NCBI RefSeq assembly: GCF_023516575.1
Contig: NZ_JAMGBE010000001.1
Location: 558,001 to 622,000 of the forward strand
Reading direction: 5' to 3'
Source: Sphingomonas hankyongi
GTDB lineage: Bacteria > Pseudomonadota > Alphaproteobacteria > Sphingomonadales > Sphingomonadaceae
Length of the DNA stretch: 64,000 bases
This document shows, piece by piece, positions 9,781 to 18,001 of the stretch (position 1 is the first letter of the stretch; every line of letters begins with the position of its first letter). The notes beneath the pieces are model-generated. The model had not been told where the DNA came from and did not search any database. It worked only from the letters and a program-made list of their open reading frames with translations. A program made the position numbers and the translations under genes.

Positions 9781-10518
9781 TCAGGCAACGAAAGTGTTGA
9801 AGCGCTCGGCATTGGCCGTGGCGCGGTTCGAGATCGGCTGGAACGCCTCACCGGCGAGCTTGACCAGCGACTCGGTCAGCTTCGAGGTCTCGGCGACCGC
9901 ACGGTCGAACGAGGCGCGAGCGAAGTCGCTCTGAAGCTGCAGATACTCGGTCGGCGACTTGGCTTCCGCGAGCGAACGGATCGCATCGGCAGCCTGCTCA
10001 ACACCATCACGGCTGGAAGCGACGACGTCCTGGCCGATGGCGCGGGCGCCCTCGGTGGCGACGCGGCCGGCCTCAACGATCGCCTCGACATTGGCGCGGG
10101 CGAGATCGGCGAGCTCTTCGGTCACCTTCTGGGTCTTCTTGACGAGTTCCTGGGAACGGTCGCCGGCGTCGGCGAACATGTTCTGGAAGGGCGCGAACGC
10201 CGGAACGGCCTCAAAGCCGTTGAAGAAGTTGTTGGTCACAGTCTCAATCCTTTCCTGGGCCGCAGCGACGGGCTTCACAGCCGCCTTGCGGATCTTGCGG
10301 CCGGCGGCCTTCGCGCGGCGCGTGTTGGTCTTGGGGGCCTTGGCGGTATTCACGGCAGCGGCCTGACGCTTCACTCGGCGAGCCGTCTTGGCGCGCTCGC
10401 GCTTGGCAACCTTGGCGGTCTCCGCGACAACCTTCTTGGTCGTCTCTGCCACGGTCTCGGCGATCTTCGCCGGGGCTTCAGCAGCGGCTTCCGCCTGAAT
10501 GTTGGTTTCGTCTGCCAT
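9781..10518 (-). CDS. Phasin family protein (PHA granule coat)
   Basis: 245 residues. The N-terminal third is Ala/Lys/Arg-rich ('KKVVAETAKVAKRERAKTAR' and similar), like histone-like tails in some granule proteins; the rest is the amphipathic helical phasin domain ('NFFNGFEAVPAFAPFQNMFA', then 'SPTEYLQLQSDFARASFDRA', typical of the TIGR01841-type family). Phasins coat polyhydroxyalkanoate granules and can tether them to DNA through basic tails; the latter is inference here. The PHA synthase is about 8 kb away. I start at the ATG at 10518 with GGAGG eleven bases upstream; the longer frame to 10566 runs through that ribosome site. Confidence 0.9.
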   Translation of the reverse strand: MADETNIQAEAAAEAPAKIAETVAETTKKVVAETAKVAKRERAKTARRVKRQAAAVNTAKAPKTNTRRAKAAGRKIRKAAVKPVAAAQERIETVTNNFFNGFEAVPAFAPFQNMFADAGDRSQELVKKTQKVTEELADLARANVEAIVEAGRVATEGARAIGQDVVASSRDGVEQAADAIRSLAEAKSPTEYLQLQSDFARASFDRAVAETSKLTESLVKLAGEAFQPISNRATANAERFNTFVA

Positions 10519-10541
10519 TTTGATGCATTCCTCCAAATATG

Positions 10542-10598
10542 TTGCACTGCACAATAATGGTTGCACTGCACCATTTCAAGAGGAATTTTGTGCAGTGC
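10542..10598. promoter_or_regulatory. Three TGCACTGCA-type boxes between phasin and gmk (PhaR-like operator)
   Basis: TTGCACTGCAC occurs at 10542-10552 and again at 10561-10571, and the inverted core GTGCAGTGC at 10590-10598. They sit directly upstream of the phasin ribosome site. PhaR repressors of alphaproteobacteria are known to bind TGC-rich, CTGC/GCAG-containing sites upstream of phasin genes, so an operator role is likely, but no phaR gene is in the window. Confidence 0.6.
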
Positions 10599-10645
10599 GG
10601 CATTCCGCCGCTTGACGGCCACGGCTTGCCGGAAGAAGAACGGCC

Positions 10646-11302
10646 ATGGACAGTCCGACCGATGCGAACGCCCGTCAGCGCCGCGGCCTCCTGATCGTCC
10701 TTTCGTCCCCTTCCGGGGCCGGCAAATCGACCATTTCGCGGCGACTATTGCAGGATAGCGCCGACCTCTCGATGTCCATAAGCGCAACCACGCGGCAAAT
10801 GCGCCCGGGCGAAGCTGAAGGCCGCGACTATCACTTTGTCGACGATGCCACTTTCGAGCGCATGGTTGAGGAAGAAGACTTCGCGGAATGGGCCTATGTC
10901 TTCGACCACCGCTACGGCAGCCCAAAAGAGCCCATCAAGGAGGCACTAAAGGCCGGTCGCGACATCCTCTTCGATATCGACTGGCAGGGCACGCAGCAGC
11001 TGAAGAGCGCCTTTGGGAGCGACCTCGTCTCGATCTTCATCCTCCCCCCTTCAATGGAGGAGCTGGAACGCCGGCTGCGCGCCCGGCAAACCGACAGCGA
11101 GGACATCATCCAAAGCCGCATGCGTCGAGCGGCAGGCGAAATCGGCCACTGGGACGCTTATGACTACGTCCTCATCAATGACGACCTCGAATCATGCATC
11201 CGGGACGTGAAGGCCATCGTTGCGGCGGAGCGCCTGCGCCCCCGGCGTCACCCATATCTGTCGGATTTCACGCGCAAGCTCGTCGAGCGACCGAACGACT
11301 AA
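10646..11302 (+). CDS. gmk: Guanylate kinase
   Basis: A cytoplasmic kinase converting GMP to GDP with ATP, 218 residues. The P-loop 'VLSSPSGAGKST' lies at about 18-29; the GMP-binding 'SISATTRQMRPGEAEGRDYH' and 'DIDWQGTQQLK' motifs follow in order, and the lid region 'ERRLRARQTDSEDIIQSRM' is present. The length is standard. It is transcribed away from the phasin gene, and its stop overlaps the convergent ATP12-family gene by three bases. Confidence 0.97.
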   Translation: MDSPTDANARQRRGLLIVLSSPSGAGKSTISRRLLQDSADLSMSISATTRQMRPGEAEGRDYHFVDDATFERMVEEEDFAEWAYVFDHRYGSPKEPIKEALKAGRDILFDIDWQGTQQLKSAFGSDLVSIFILPPSMEELERRLRARQTDSEDIIQSRMRRAAGEIGHWDAYDYVLINDDLESCIRDVKAIVAAERLRPRRHPYLSDFTRKLVERPND

Positions 11303-11991
11303 TCGAGCAGGGCCAGGAACCGTGCCGCTGCCATGAAGTCGGACCGACGGTTCTCCAGAGCCGCCACCGCCTCGGCATCATCGCCCCATTGCTCGAGCTG
11401 CCACCGTTCATCGATGCTGACCGCATCCCATGCCTCTTCGGGCGTCATCGCCTTTTCGAGCACCGCGAGGGCCGCGACCAGCGATCCGCCGATCGTGACC
11501 AGCGGCGACAGGCCCGCAAGGCGGAATGCATCGAGCGCGGACACGGCATGCGCCAGCCGGTCGACGGTCGCAGGCGGCTGGGGCACGTGCAGCATGCCGG
11601 AGGTCGTGACGAAATCGACATCGAATCTTCGGCGGGCCCAGGCCAGCAACGGGTCCCAGGCGTTCGACTGGCGCTCGACGAGATCTGGAGGCCAGTCGCT
11701 TCGGTAGCAGGCGAGGTCGGCCTCGCCATATCGCGCAAGGCCGCCGGCGAATGCCTGCCTCTCGGGCTCGACACGGTCGATCGCCGCATTCGCGAGACCG
11801 GTCATCGGCATTGCGCGCGGATGGACGGTTTCACCTGCGCTGCGCCATTCTTCGGCAACTGCTTGTCCGAGCGGCTCGGTTGGAAGCAGCAGCGCGGCGC
11901 GTGCCGGAGTCCGCAGCGGCCGATCGTCCAGACGGATCGCCCAGCCCCCGGCTTCGTGCTGGACTTCGACCTCTTTCCAGAAGCGTCTCAT
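11299..11991 (-). CDS. ATP12 family chaperone
   Basis: 230 residues matching the ATP12 family that in mitochondria and alphaproteobacteria assists assembly of the F1-ATPase alpha subunit: start 'MRRFWKEVEVQHEAGGWAIR LDDRP' pattern, 'TPARAALLLPTEPLGQAVAE', 'MPMTGLANAAIDRV' and the C-terminal 'WDAVSIDERWQLEQWGDDAE'. The start at 11991 overlaps the stop of the upstream small membrane gene (ATGA), so the two are probably translated together with the HAD gene before them. Confidence 0.9.
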   Translation of the reverse strand: MRRFWKEVEVQHEAGGWAIRLDDRPLRTPARAALLLPTEPLGQAVAEEWRSAGETVHPRAMPMTGLANAAIDRVEPERQAFAGGLARYGEADLACYRSDWPPDLVERQSNAWDPLLAWARRRFDVDFVTTSGMLHVPQPPATVDRLAHAVSALDAFRLAGLSPLVTIGGSLVAALAVLEKAMTPEEAWDAVSIDERWQLEQWGDDAEAVAALENRRSDFMAAARFLALLD

Positions 11992-12218
11992 TCTGACTGA
12001 GCGTCTTGTTGATCCCAGAGTTTCTTCAGCAGGCGGGGCGCGAACAGGGCGTCGATGACCCCCAAGATGGCAACGATTGCGCCAAGCTGCGGCCATCCTC
12101 CCGGGCGCACCAAGTCGGAATAGATGATCGCCAGTCCCAGGAGCATGACTGCCAGGCCGAAGGCGCGGACGCCTGTATACGCGAGAAGCCGGTTGCGGTG
12201 CTTGCTTTCGTCACCCAT
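11988..12218 (-). CDS. Small two-TM membrane protein, unknown
   Basis: 76 residues with a basic N-terminus and two hydrophobic segments ('RAFGLAVMLLGLAIIYSDLV' and 'LGAIVAILGVIDALFAPRLL'), ending in a charged tail. I do not recognise a family. It is embedded in a minus-strand operon: it starts 8 bases inside the end of the HAD phosphatase gene and its stop overlaps the ATP12-family start. Confidence 0.75.
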   Translation of the reverse strand: MGDESKHRNRLLAYTGVRAFGLAVMLLGLAIIYSDLVRPGGWPQLGAIVAILGVIDALFAPRLLKKLWDQQDAQSE

Positions 12219-12876
12219 CGACGTGCTCCCGAACGAGGCTCAGCACGTCGGCCGGATGCGCGGCGACGGCCGCGGCTCCGGCCTCCAGCAATTCATGCTC
12301 ATCGTGGTAGCCCCACCCGGCCCCGATCGCCGCTGCGCCCGCAGCGGAGGCCATCGCCATGTCGAAGCTCGTGTCGCCGACGACAAAGCTCGTGCTTGGT
12401 GCGGCCCCTGCTTCGGCGATCGCCTGTAGGACCATCGACGGATGCGGCTTGGAAGGATGCCGGTCCGCGGTCTGCAGCGAAACGAAGCGAGCATGGATGT
12501 CGTGTTGCTCGAGGCAATGCTTCAGGCCGCGATCCGACTTGCCGGTCGCGACGGCCAGCAGCCACGCGTCCTTCTCGAGCGCGTCGAGCAAATCGAGCAC
12601 ACCGTCGTACAGAGGCTCTTCCACCCTTCCTGCTGCGCGAAGTTGCCAGAATGCACGCTTATAGTCCTCGGCGAATTGCGCGTGCTCGTCCGGTGACGCG
12701 TGCGGGAGCAAAGCGGCCATCGCCTCGACGAGGCTCAGACCGATCACGCGCCGGCTGGCCTCCAGCGGCGGGACTTCGAGCCCGTTCTGCCGAAATGTTT
12801 CCGAAAGTGCGGCATGAATTGTCGCCCCGCTGTCGACGATCGTGCCGTCGCAGTCGAAGATCGCGAGTTTATTCAT
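12211..12876 (-). CDS. HAD-IA family hydrolase (phosphoglycolate phosphatase-like)
   Basis: 221 residues with all HAD motifs: nucleophile motif I 'IFDCDGTIVDSG' at 5-16, motif II Thr/Ser in 'LLAVATGKSDRG', motif III Lys in 'PSKPHPSMV', and motif IV 'VVGDTSFDMAMA'. The helical cap between motifs I and II is that of subclass IA, as in Gph. It is a small-molecule phosphatase of unproven substrate. It overlaps the PaiB-like gene upstream by 8 bases and the small membrane gene downstream by 8. Confidence 0.92.
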   Translation of the reverse strand: MNKLAIFDCDGTIVDSGATIHAALSETFRQNGLEVPPLEASRRVIGLSLVEAMAALLPHASPDEHAQFAEDYKRAFWQLRAAGRVEEPLYDGVLDLLDALEKDAWLLAVATGKSDRGLKHCLEQHDIHARFVSLQTADRHPSKPHPSMVLQAIAEAGAAPSTSFVVGDTSFDMAMASAAGAAAIGAGWGYHDEHELLEAGAAAVAAHPADVLSLVREHVDG

Positions 12877-13477
12877 TGCCCGCCTTCAACTCGTGGATTG
12901 CGGCCACGATGTCGCCCCTCCCGGCGTTCCGTTGCCCTTCGATCGTGGCTTCGAGATCGGCTCCCGACTTGTGCTGGTTGAACTTGCGCGTTCCCCTGAT
13001 CGCCGTTGGGTTCACTTCGAAGCCAACGATCGCGCGGGTCATCGCTTCGAACTTGCCCGGAGTCATCTTGTCACGCGTCCATGGCCGCGCCGGCGAAACG
13101 CGCCGCTCGTGGACATCCCCCAACCCGTCGAGCAGCTCGACCAGTTCATCCGGCGACAATGTCCGCGCTAAACCTTCGATCTCCACGGCCTCGTAGTGCC
13201 AGGTGGGGACCTGGTCCTCCGACACGTACCAATTGGCGCTCTGATAGGCTTCGCGCCCTGAAACGCTGATCAGCAGGTTTCGGCCCGCGACATGGTGAGC
13301 GATGCGGTTGCGCTTCGACACATGGAAGCGGACGCGGCCATCCTTCACCAGGACGGGTGCATGCACAACGAACAATCCTGCATCCGACGCTGTGAAGATG
13401 TGAGCGAACGAAATCGCGTTCACGAAACCCATCATCTCTTGCACATCTGTCCAGTCGAACGCCTTGTTGGGGTGCAT
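12869..13477 (-). CDS. PaiB-like FMN-binding family protein
   Basis: 202 residues resembling the FMN-binding negative regulator PaiB family: start 'MHPNKAFDWTDVQEMMGFVN', middle 'REAYQSANWYVSEDQVPTWHYEAVEI'-type motif (family: AYISPSWY..VPTWNY), 'PWTRDKMTPGKFEAMTRAIV' and 'GFEVNPTAIRGTRKFNQHKS'. In Bacillus the relative affects sporulation and protease genes; its role here is unknown. The ATG abuts the stop of the pseudouridine synthase gene (TGATG), consistent with one operon. Confidence 0.85.
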   Translation of the reverse strand: MHPNKAFDWTDVQEMMGFVNAISFAHIFTASDAGLFVVHAPVLVKDGRVRFHVSKRNRIAHHVAGRNLLISVSGREAYQSANWYVSEDQVPTWHYEAVEIEGLARTLSPDELVELLDGLGDVHERRVSPARPWTRDKMTPGKFEAMTRAIVGFEVNPTAIRGTRKFNQHKSGADLEATIEGQRNAGRGDIVAAIHELKAGNE

Positions 13478-14556
13478 CAGCGCCTGCCGCGTTTCGGCGC
13501 GGAACCGCGCGACCGGCGCTCGCCCCGACGTGACGATGCTTTTGGCTTAGCCGCTCTGCGGGGCGCCGCAGTAACGGCTGCGCGGGGTGGAAGGGTGTCT
13601 CCCTGGCTCGCCTCGAAGCCCATGGTTGCCAGGCTCTCGGCGATATGCGCCGGCAAGTCGGCGGTCACGTCGATCTTCCTGCCGGCCGGCGCGTCGATCC
13701 GCAGGCGGCGCGCATGGAGGTGCAGCTTGCGGCTGATTCCGCCGGTCAGGAACGCTTCGGCGCCCCCATATTTCGCGTCACCGACGATCGGGAATCCCAT
13801 CGCTGCCATATGCGCTCGCAACTGGTGCGTGCGTCCTGTCAGCGGCTCCAGTTCGACCCAGGCGGCGCGGTTTCCGGCGCGGTCTATCACGCGCCAGCGC
13901 GTCTTGGCGGGGAGGCCGTGCTCCTCGTCGATATGCATCTTCTCGCCGCCGGTGCCCGGTTGCTTCGCGAGCGGTGCGTCGATCGTTCCTTCGGCAATGT
14001 CGGGAACGCCGACGACCAGCGCCCAATAGACTTTCTTGGCTGTGCGACCTGAGAAGGCCTTGGCGAAGTGGCCCGCCGAGCGCGCGGTCCGGGCGACCAG
14101 CAGCGCGCCGGACGTGTCCTTGTCGAGACGGTGGACGAGCTTCGGCCGCCCGCGCTCGTCCGCGAGCCCGTCGAGCAGCCTGTCGAGATGGTGAGTAGTC
14201 TTGGTTCCCCCCTGGGTAGCGAGGCCGGGCGGCTTGTTGAGCACGAACGCGCCATCGTCCTCGTAGATGACCATGTCGCGAACGAACCTCTCTTCTTCCT
14301 CGGTCAGAGGGTCGCGCCGCGGCTGCCGACGCGCGGGCCGGGCCGGCTGAGTCTCGACAGGCGGCAATCGAATTTCCTGACCTGCCTCGATCCTGTCCCC
14401 CGGAACCGCGCGCTTGCCGGCAAGGCGCAACTGGCCCGTTCGCGCCCAGCGCGAAACGAGGTTGAAGCTGACGTCGGGCATGTGCCGCTTGAACCAGCGG
14501 TCGAGCCGGATTCCGTCATCGTCATCGGACACGGTGAAGGTACGCTGTTCGCTCAC
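13477..14556 (-). CDS. RluA family pseudouridine synthase with S4-like N-terminus
   Basis: About 359 residues. An S4 RNA-binding-like region ('GIRLDRWFKRHMPDVSFNLV') precedes the catalytic domain, which contains the RluA motif 'PKLVHRLDKDTSGALLVART' with the catalytic Asp, and 'LEPLTGRTHQLRAHMAAMGF'. The C-terminus is a long Arg/Lys/Ala-rich tail that could bind RNA. It probably modifies 23S rRNA (RluC-like). I place the start at GTG 14556 ('VSEQRTFTVSDDD'); the open frame continues to 14697 but that part overlaps the next gene and does not resemble the family. Confidence 0.92.
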   Translation of the reverse strand: MSEQRTFTVSDDDDGIRLDRWFKRHMPDVSFNLVSRWARTGQLRLAGKRAVPGDRIEAGQEIRLPPVETQPARPARRQPRRDPLTEEEERFVRDMVIYEDDGAFVLNKPPGLATQGGTKTTHHLDRLLDGLADERGRPKLVHRLDKDTSGALLVARTARSAGHFAKAFSGRTAKKVYWALVVGVPDIAEGTIDAPLAKQPGTGGEKMHIDEEHGLPAKTRWRVIDRAGNRAAWVELEPLTGRTHQLRAHMAAMGFPIVGDAKYGGAEAFLTGGISRKLHLHARRLRIDAPAGRKIDVTADLPAHIAESLATMGFEASQGDTLPPRAAVTAAPRRAAKPKASSRRGERRSRGSAPKRGRR

Positions 14557-14576
14557 GGTGCGGCGATTAGCCGAAG

Positions 14577-14951
14577 CTACGGCTCGCGTCCCGCCCAAAA
14601 CTCGAAGGCTCGCCGTTGGATATTCCGAATGAGCTTCGCCGCCTTCGGCCCTTCCCATCCGCCGGAATAGCCATGCTTCTTTGCGCCACCGATCCACCAG
14701 CCCTGCCCAGGCAGGCCGTCGGACTGACGCACAACCAGGACGGCGAGCTCGGGCTCCCCGCGCTCCTCCGCTTCGTCATCGACGAAGGCGAGCACCTTGC
14801 ACAAGGCGCGCATCTTGGGCCGCGTGAAATGGTGGCCGAGCAGTTCGAGCACCTGCGAATAACTGATGGCTTCGCCGGCCCGCGCGGATGCGACCAGGAT
14901 GGCGCGGACCTCCGCCGGGTCCGCAAGGAGACCCGCGCGCTCGTCGCTCAC
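14577..14951 (-). CDS. Conserved protein, unknown (often carried next to RluA genes)
   Basis: 124 residues: 'AGEAISYSQVLELLGHHFTR' resembles a small helical DNA-binding-type motif, followed by 'PKMRALCKVLAFVDDEAEER' and 'LPGQGWWIGGAKKHGYSGGW'. I do not recognise a characterised family. The GTG start at 14951 overlaps the stop of the DUF4893 gene as GTGA, which argues for this start over the longer frame to 15032. Confidence 0.75.
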   Translation of the reverse strand: MSDERAGLLADPAEVRAILVASARAGEAISYSQVLELLGHHFTRPKMRALCKVLAFVDDEAEERGEPELAVLVVRQSDGLPGQGWWIGGAKKHGYSGGWEGPKAAKLIRNIQRRAFEFWAGREP

Positions 14952-15631
14952 TTCGGCTGGTTCGCGACCGGGGTCAGCTCGAACACGTCGAGCTTGGACG
15001 AACTCTGCGGCCACGGGATCACCAGCCGCCACTTGAACGGGCCGATCCGTTCGAGCACGCCGGCCATGTCGCGCTTCGGGTCGTCCCCGTAGGCCAGGGG
15101 CTGGTCTTCTTCTCCGAGCGCGAGGCTGCCGAGGAAGATCAGGCGATTAGAATTGTCGTCCTCCCACAGTCTTCCCGCGGGCCGTTGGCTTCCGGTCTGC
15201 TTGACGATGGTCAGCAGGTCGTCCTCGACCTCGACGTAGCAGAAGAAGGGCTTGAAGCTTTCGAACGACCGGGTCTTCGGCGTTGCCGAGCCCAGCTTGA
15301 TGAGGCGGCAATTATAGCTGCCGGGAGTCGGCGCCGGCCGCGGAAGCGCCGCATCGGGGCGAAGCAATACGCCCTCGCGCCGGACATCGGCGGCAAACCT
15401 CCGCCGCGCCTCGCCCAACGCATCGGTCCAGGCCGAACCGAGGCGAGCGAGCCGGTTTTCGTCCGCGTCGGTTGCAACTTGCCTCCAGACATCGGCTTTC
15501 AGGGGCGCTCCGACCACGACAGTCGGCGTTACTCCGGGCGGGACTTTCGGCTTGGGCTCACAGCCGGCGCCAAGCAGCGCGAGCGCCGCCAAACCGGCCG
15601 TTCGGACTTGCAAGCCCACGAGTCGCGTCAC
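14948..15631 (-). CDS. DUF4893 domain lipoprotein
   Basis: About 227 residues. A lipoprotein signal with lipobox 'LALLGAGC' precedes a DUF4893 domain: 'DVWRQVATDADENRLARLGS', 'LLRPDAALPRPAPTPGSYNC', 'KQTGSQRPAGRLWEDD', 'KRDMAGVLERIGPFKWRLVI' and 'SKLDVFELTPV'. The family is typical of sphingomonads and uncharacterised. GTG at 15631 follows a GGGGGG tract three bases away; GTG at 15619 is an alternative. It overlaps the next gene by GTGA. Confidence 0.82.
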   Translation of the reverse strand: MTRLVGLQVRTAGLAALALLGAGCEPKPKVPPGVTPTVVVGAPLKADVWRQVATDADENRLARLGSAWTDALGEARRRFAADVRREGVLLRPDAALPRPAPTPGSYNCRLIKLGSATPKTRSFESFKPFFCYVEVEDDLLTIVKQTGSQRPAGRLWEDDNSNRLIFLGSLALGEEDQPLAYGDDPKRDMAGVLERIGPFKWRLVIPWPQSSSKLDVFELTPVANQPK

Positions 15632-15751
15632 GCGCCCCCCATTAACCCTGTTGAATTTGCCCAAACTGGCAGTCGGCGCGCCGAGTTTCAACCAACAGCG
15701 CGTTGAGCACGTTCTTTTACAAGACGGTGCACGCGGCTAGGCGAACGCGGG

Positions 15752-16684
15752 GTGAATCACTCTCAATCAGAAAATATCCCCGCGAGGGACCGGATAGCGC
15801 ATCGCGGGCGAGCCGGATTCATCTACGGCCTCAGCGCTTATGCGCTGTGGGGCGTCCTCCCACTCTACTTCAAGGCGATCGCCACGATTCCGGCGATCGA
15901 CATCGTCGCGCACCGGATCCTGTGGTCGCTGCCGTTCCTGGCCCTGCTCATCTGGATCGCCAGGGGCTCCTCCAAGATCCGGGCCGCACTCGCCAGCCGC
16001 AAGACGCTCGGCGTGCTCTCGCTGACCGCGCTGCTGATCGGTGGCAACTGGCTCCTCTACGTCTATGCCGTCACCAGCGGCCACATCCTGGCGGCCAGCT
16101 TCGGTTACTATCTCAACCCGCTTGCGAACGTCCTGCTCGGGCGCTTCGTGCTCCACGAAAGGCTGAATCGCCTTCAATGGACGGCCGTCGCCATCGCCGG
16201 CGCCGGTATATCGGTGCTGGCTGCGGGGGCGCTCGGCCAATTGTGGATCAGCCTGACGCTTTGCGGCAGCTTCGCTCTCTACGGCCTGCTGCGGAAAATC
16301 GTCGCGGCCGACGCCGTGAGCGGGCTGGCGATCGAGACTGCGTTGCTTTTCCCGATCGCGATCGCCTGGCTCCTGTGGCGCGGCGCCAGCGGAGCACATG
16401 TCATGGGCGCGGACGCGATGCAGACGAGCCTGTTGCTCGTCGCGGGAATCGTCTCGACAACGCCCCTGCTCCTGTTCACCGCAGCAGCGCGCAAGCTCGC
16501 TTACTCGACGCTCGGCATGCTGCAATTCATCGCTCCGACGCTCCAGTTCCTGATTGCGGTGCTGCTGTACGGCGAGCCTTTCACGCCTGCCCATGCAGTC
16601 GCCTTCGCCGCGATCTGGGTTGCGCTCGGGCTTTACGTGACTGCGCTGGTGCGCGCGCCCAAGCTGCCGCAAGCGGCGGAATGA
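15752..16684 (+). CDS. rarD: EamA family transporter RarD
   Basis: 310 residues with ten predicted membrane segments in two EamA repeats. Signature parts of RarD are 'GFIYGLSAYALWGVLPLYFK', 'AHRILWSLPFLALLIW', 'GGNWLLYVYAVTSGHILAAS' and 'FGYYLNPLANVLLGRFVLHE'. RarD proteins are drug/metabolite superfamily exporters of uncertain substrate; some confer chloramphenicol tolerance. The start is GTG at 15752. Confidence 0.9.
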   Translation: MNHSQSENIPARDRIAHRGRAGFIYGLSAYALWGVLPLYFKAIATIPAIDIVAHRILWSLPFLALLIWIARGSSKIRAALASRKTLGVLSLTALLIGGNWLLYVYAVTSGHILAASFGYYLNPLANVLLGRFVLHERLNRLQWTAVAIAGAGISVLAAGALGQLWISLTLCGSFALYGLLRKIVAADAVSGLAIETALLFPIAIAWLLWRGASGAHVMGADAMQTSLLLVAGIVSTTPLLLFTAAARKLAYSTLGMLQFIAPTLQFLIAVLLYGEPFTPAHAVAFAAIWVALGLYVTALVRAPKLPQAAE

Positions 16685-16700
16685 TGTTAGGACGCGTCTC

Positions 16701-16922
16701 ATGCTGAACCTTGTCTCGATCCTCATCGGTATCGTCTCGCTCATCTTCGCGGTGATCGCCTTCCTGCCGCTTCTCGGCTGGGCGAACTGGCTGATCATAC
16801 CGCTGGCGGTCATCGGCGCAGCGGTTGGCCTCGCGTCGAGTGGGAACACGGGGCGCAACCTCAACCTGTTCGTGATCGTCGTCGGCGTCATCCGGCTGAT
16901 GCTCGGCGGCGGGATCCTTTGA
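16701..16922 (+). CDS. Small hydrophobic membrane protein
   Basis: 73 residues, almost entirely hydrophobic, with two to three membrane segments ('SILIGIVSLIFAVIAFLPLL', 'WLIIPLAVIGAAVGLASS', 'NLFVIVVGVIRLMLGGGIL'). No family recognised. It sits 16 bases after rarD and its stop overlaps the TTG start of the next gene (TTGA), so the three genes are likely one transcript. Confidence 0.75.
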   Translation: MLNLVSILIGIVSLIFAVIAFLPLLGWANWLIIPLAVIGAAVGLASSGNTGRNLNLFVIVVGVIRLMLGGGIL

Positions 16923-17515
16923 GCGGCGACGCTCGGATCGACGCCTATATCGCGAAGGCCCAGCCCTTCGCGCAGCCGATCCTCAGCCACATCCGCGAGC
17001 GCGTCCGAGCCGCCGTGCCGGAATCCGAGGAGACCATGAAATGGAGCGCTCCGGCGTTCGTGCTCGACGGCAAGATCTTGATCGTCATGGCCGCCTTCAA
17101 AGCGCATGCGGCGCTCAATTTCTGGCGCGGACAGGAGATTGGGAACGGGTCCACGAAGGCTGGCGCGATGGGCCAGTTCGGAAAGCTCCAGTCCGTCGCC
17201 GACCTTCCGCCGGATGCCGAGCTCGACGCACTGATCCGCGAGGCGGCGGAATTGTCTCGAGAAGCGCCGGCGCCCCGCAAGACCAAGCACGAGCCCAAGG
17301 CTGCTCCGGGCCTGCATCCGGATTTTGCGTCAGCCCTCGCTGAGGCGCCGAAGGCGAAAGCGGCTCTGGACGGTTTTCCGCCCTCGGCTCAGCGCGATTA
17401 TCTCGAATGGATTTCCGAAGCCAAGCAGGAGGCTACGCGCAAAAAACGGATAGCGACGGCCATCGAGTGGCTCTCCGAAGGCAAGCGCAGGCACTGGAAG
17501 TATCAAAACTGCTGA
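16919..17515 (+). CDS. YdeI/OmpD-associated family protein (DUF1801 plus OmdA-like tail)
   Basis: 198 residues. The N-terminal DUF1801 domain ('ILSHIRERVRAAVPESEETM KWSAPAF' pattern, then 'FKAHAALNFWRG') is followed by a linker and an OmdA-like C-terminus ('LDGFPPSAQRDYLEWISEAK', 'KKRIATAIEWLSEGKRRHWK'). The function is unknown; relatives are cytosolic. The start is TTG at 16919, overlapping the previous stop. Confidence 0.82.
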   Translation: MSGDARIDAYIAKAQPFAQPILSHIRERVRAAVPESEETMKWSAPAFVLDGKILIVMAAFKAHAALNFWRGQEIGNGSTKAGAMGQFGKLQSVADLPPDAELDALIREAAELSREAPAPRKTKHEPKAAPGLHPDFASALAEAPKAKAALDGFPPSAQRDYLEWISEAKQEATRKKRIATAIEWLSEGKRRHWKYQNC

Positions 17516-17560
17516 TGCCGGGGGCATGAGCATGTTTTGATGCTCAAAACTGCTGAGCAG

Positions 17561-18001
17561 CTATCGCGACATCCTCAACGCCGGGCCGAACCGCGTCTGC
17601 GCTTCTCCTTCGACCGAAAAGCCGCAAATCTCGTAGAACCGTCTCGCTCCCGGCGCAGCGATCACCTTCAGCGTGAGCCCGCGGTTGCGCGCTTCATGCG
17701 TCGCGGCGTCCGCAAGCGCGCGGCCGATCCCTTGTCTCCATAGGTTCGGCTCGACGAACAAGCCGTCGAGCTCGCCTCCGACCACAGCCGCGAAGCCGGC
17801 GATTCGACCGTCGATCTCGCCGACGATCACCTGCCCGTTCGTGATTTGCGCTGGCGGCAGATGGATGGCGTCCGGATTTTCAATTAGCTGCTCGCGATAC
17901 TCGCGCAGCTCGAGCGAGGCACGCCGCTGCAAATCCTCCAGTTCCTCATGCTCGTCCGGATAGGCGAGGCGCAGGATGAGCGCGTCAGCGTGCTTTGACA
18001 T
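17561..18001 (-). CDS. GNAT family N-acetyltransferase
   Basis: 146 residues with a complete GNAT core: 'ILRLAYPDEHEELEDLQRRA', the strand before the CoA site 'VGGELDGLFVEPNLWRQGIG RALAD' (acetyl-CoA loop RQGIGRA) and 'GARRFYEICGFSVEGEAQTR'. The substrate is unknown. Its start lies 17 bases inside the end of phaC, so it is probably cotranscribed with it. Confidence 0.88.
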   Translation of the reverse strand: MSKHADALILRLAYPDEHEELEDLQRRASLELREYREQLIENPDAIHLPPAQITNGQVIVGEIDGRIAGFAAVVGGELDGLFVEPNLWRQGIGRALADAATHEARNRGLTLKVIAAPGARRFYEICGFSVEGEAQTRFGPALRMSR

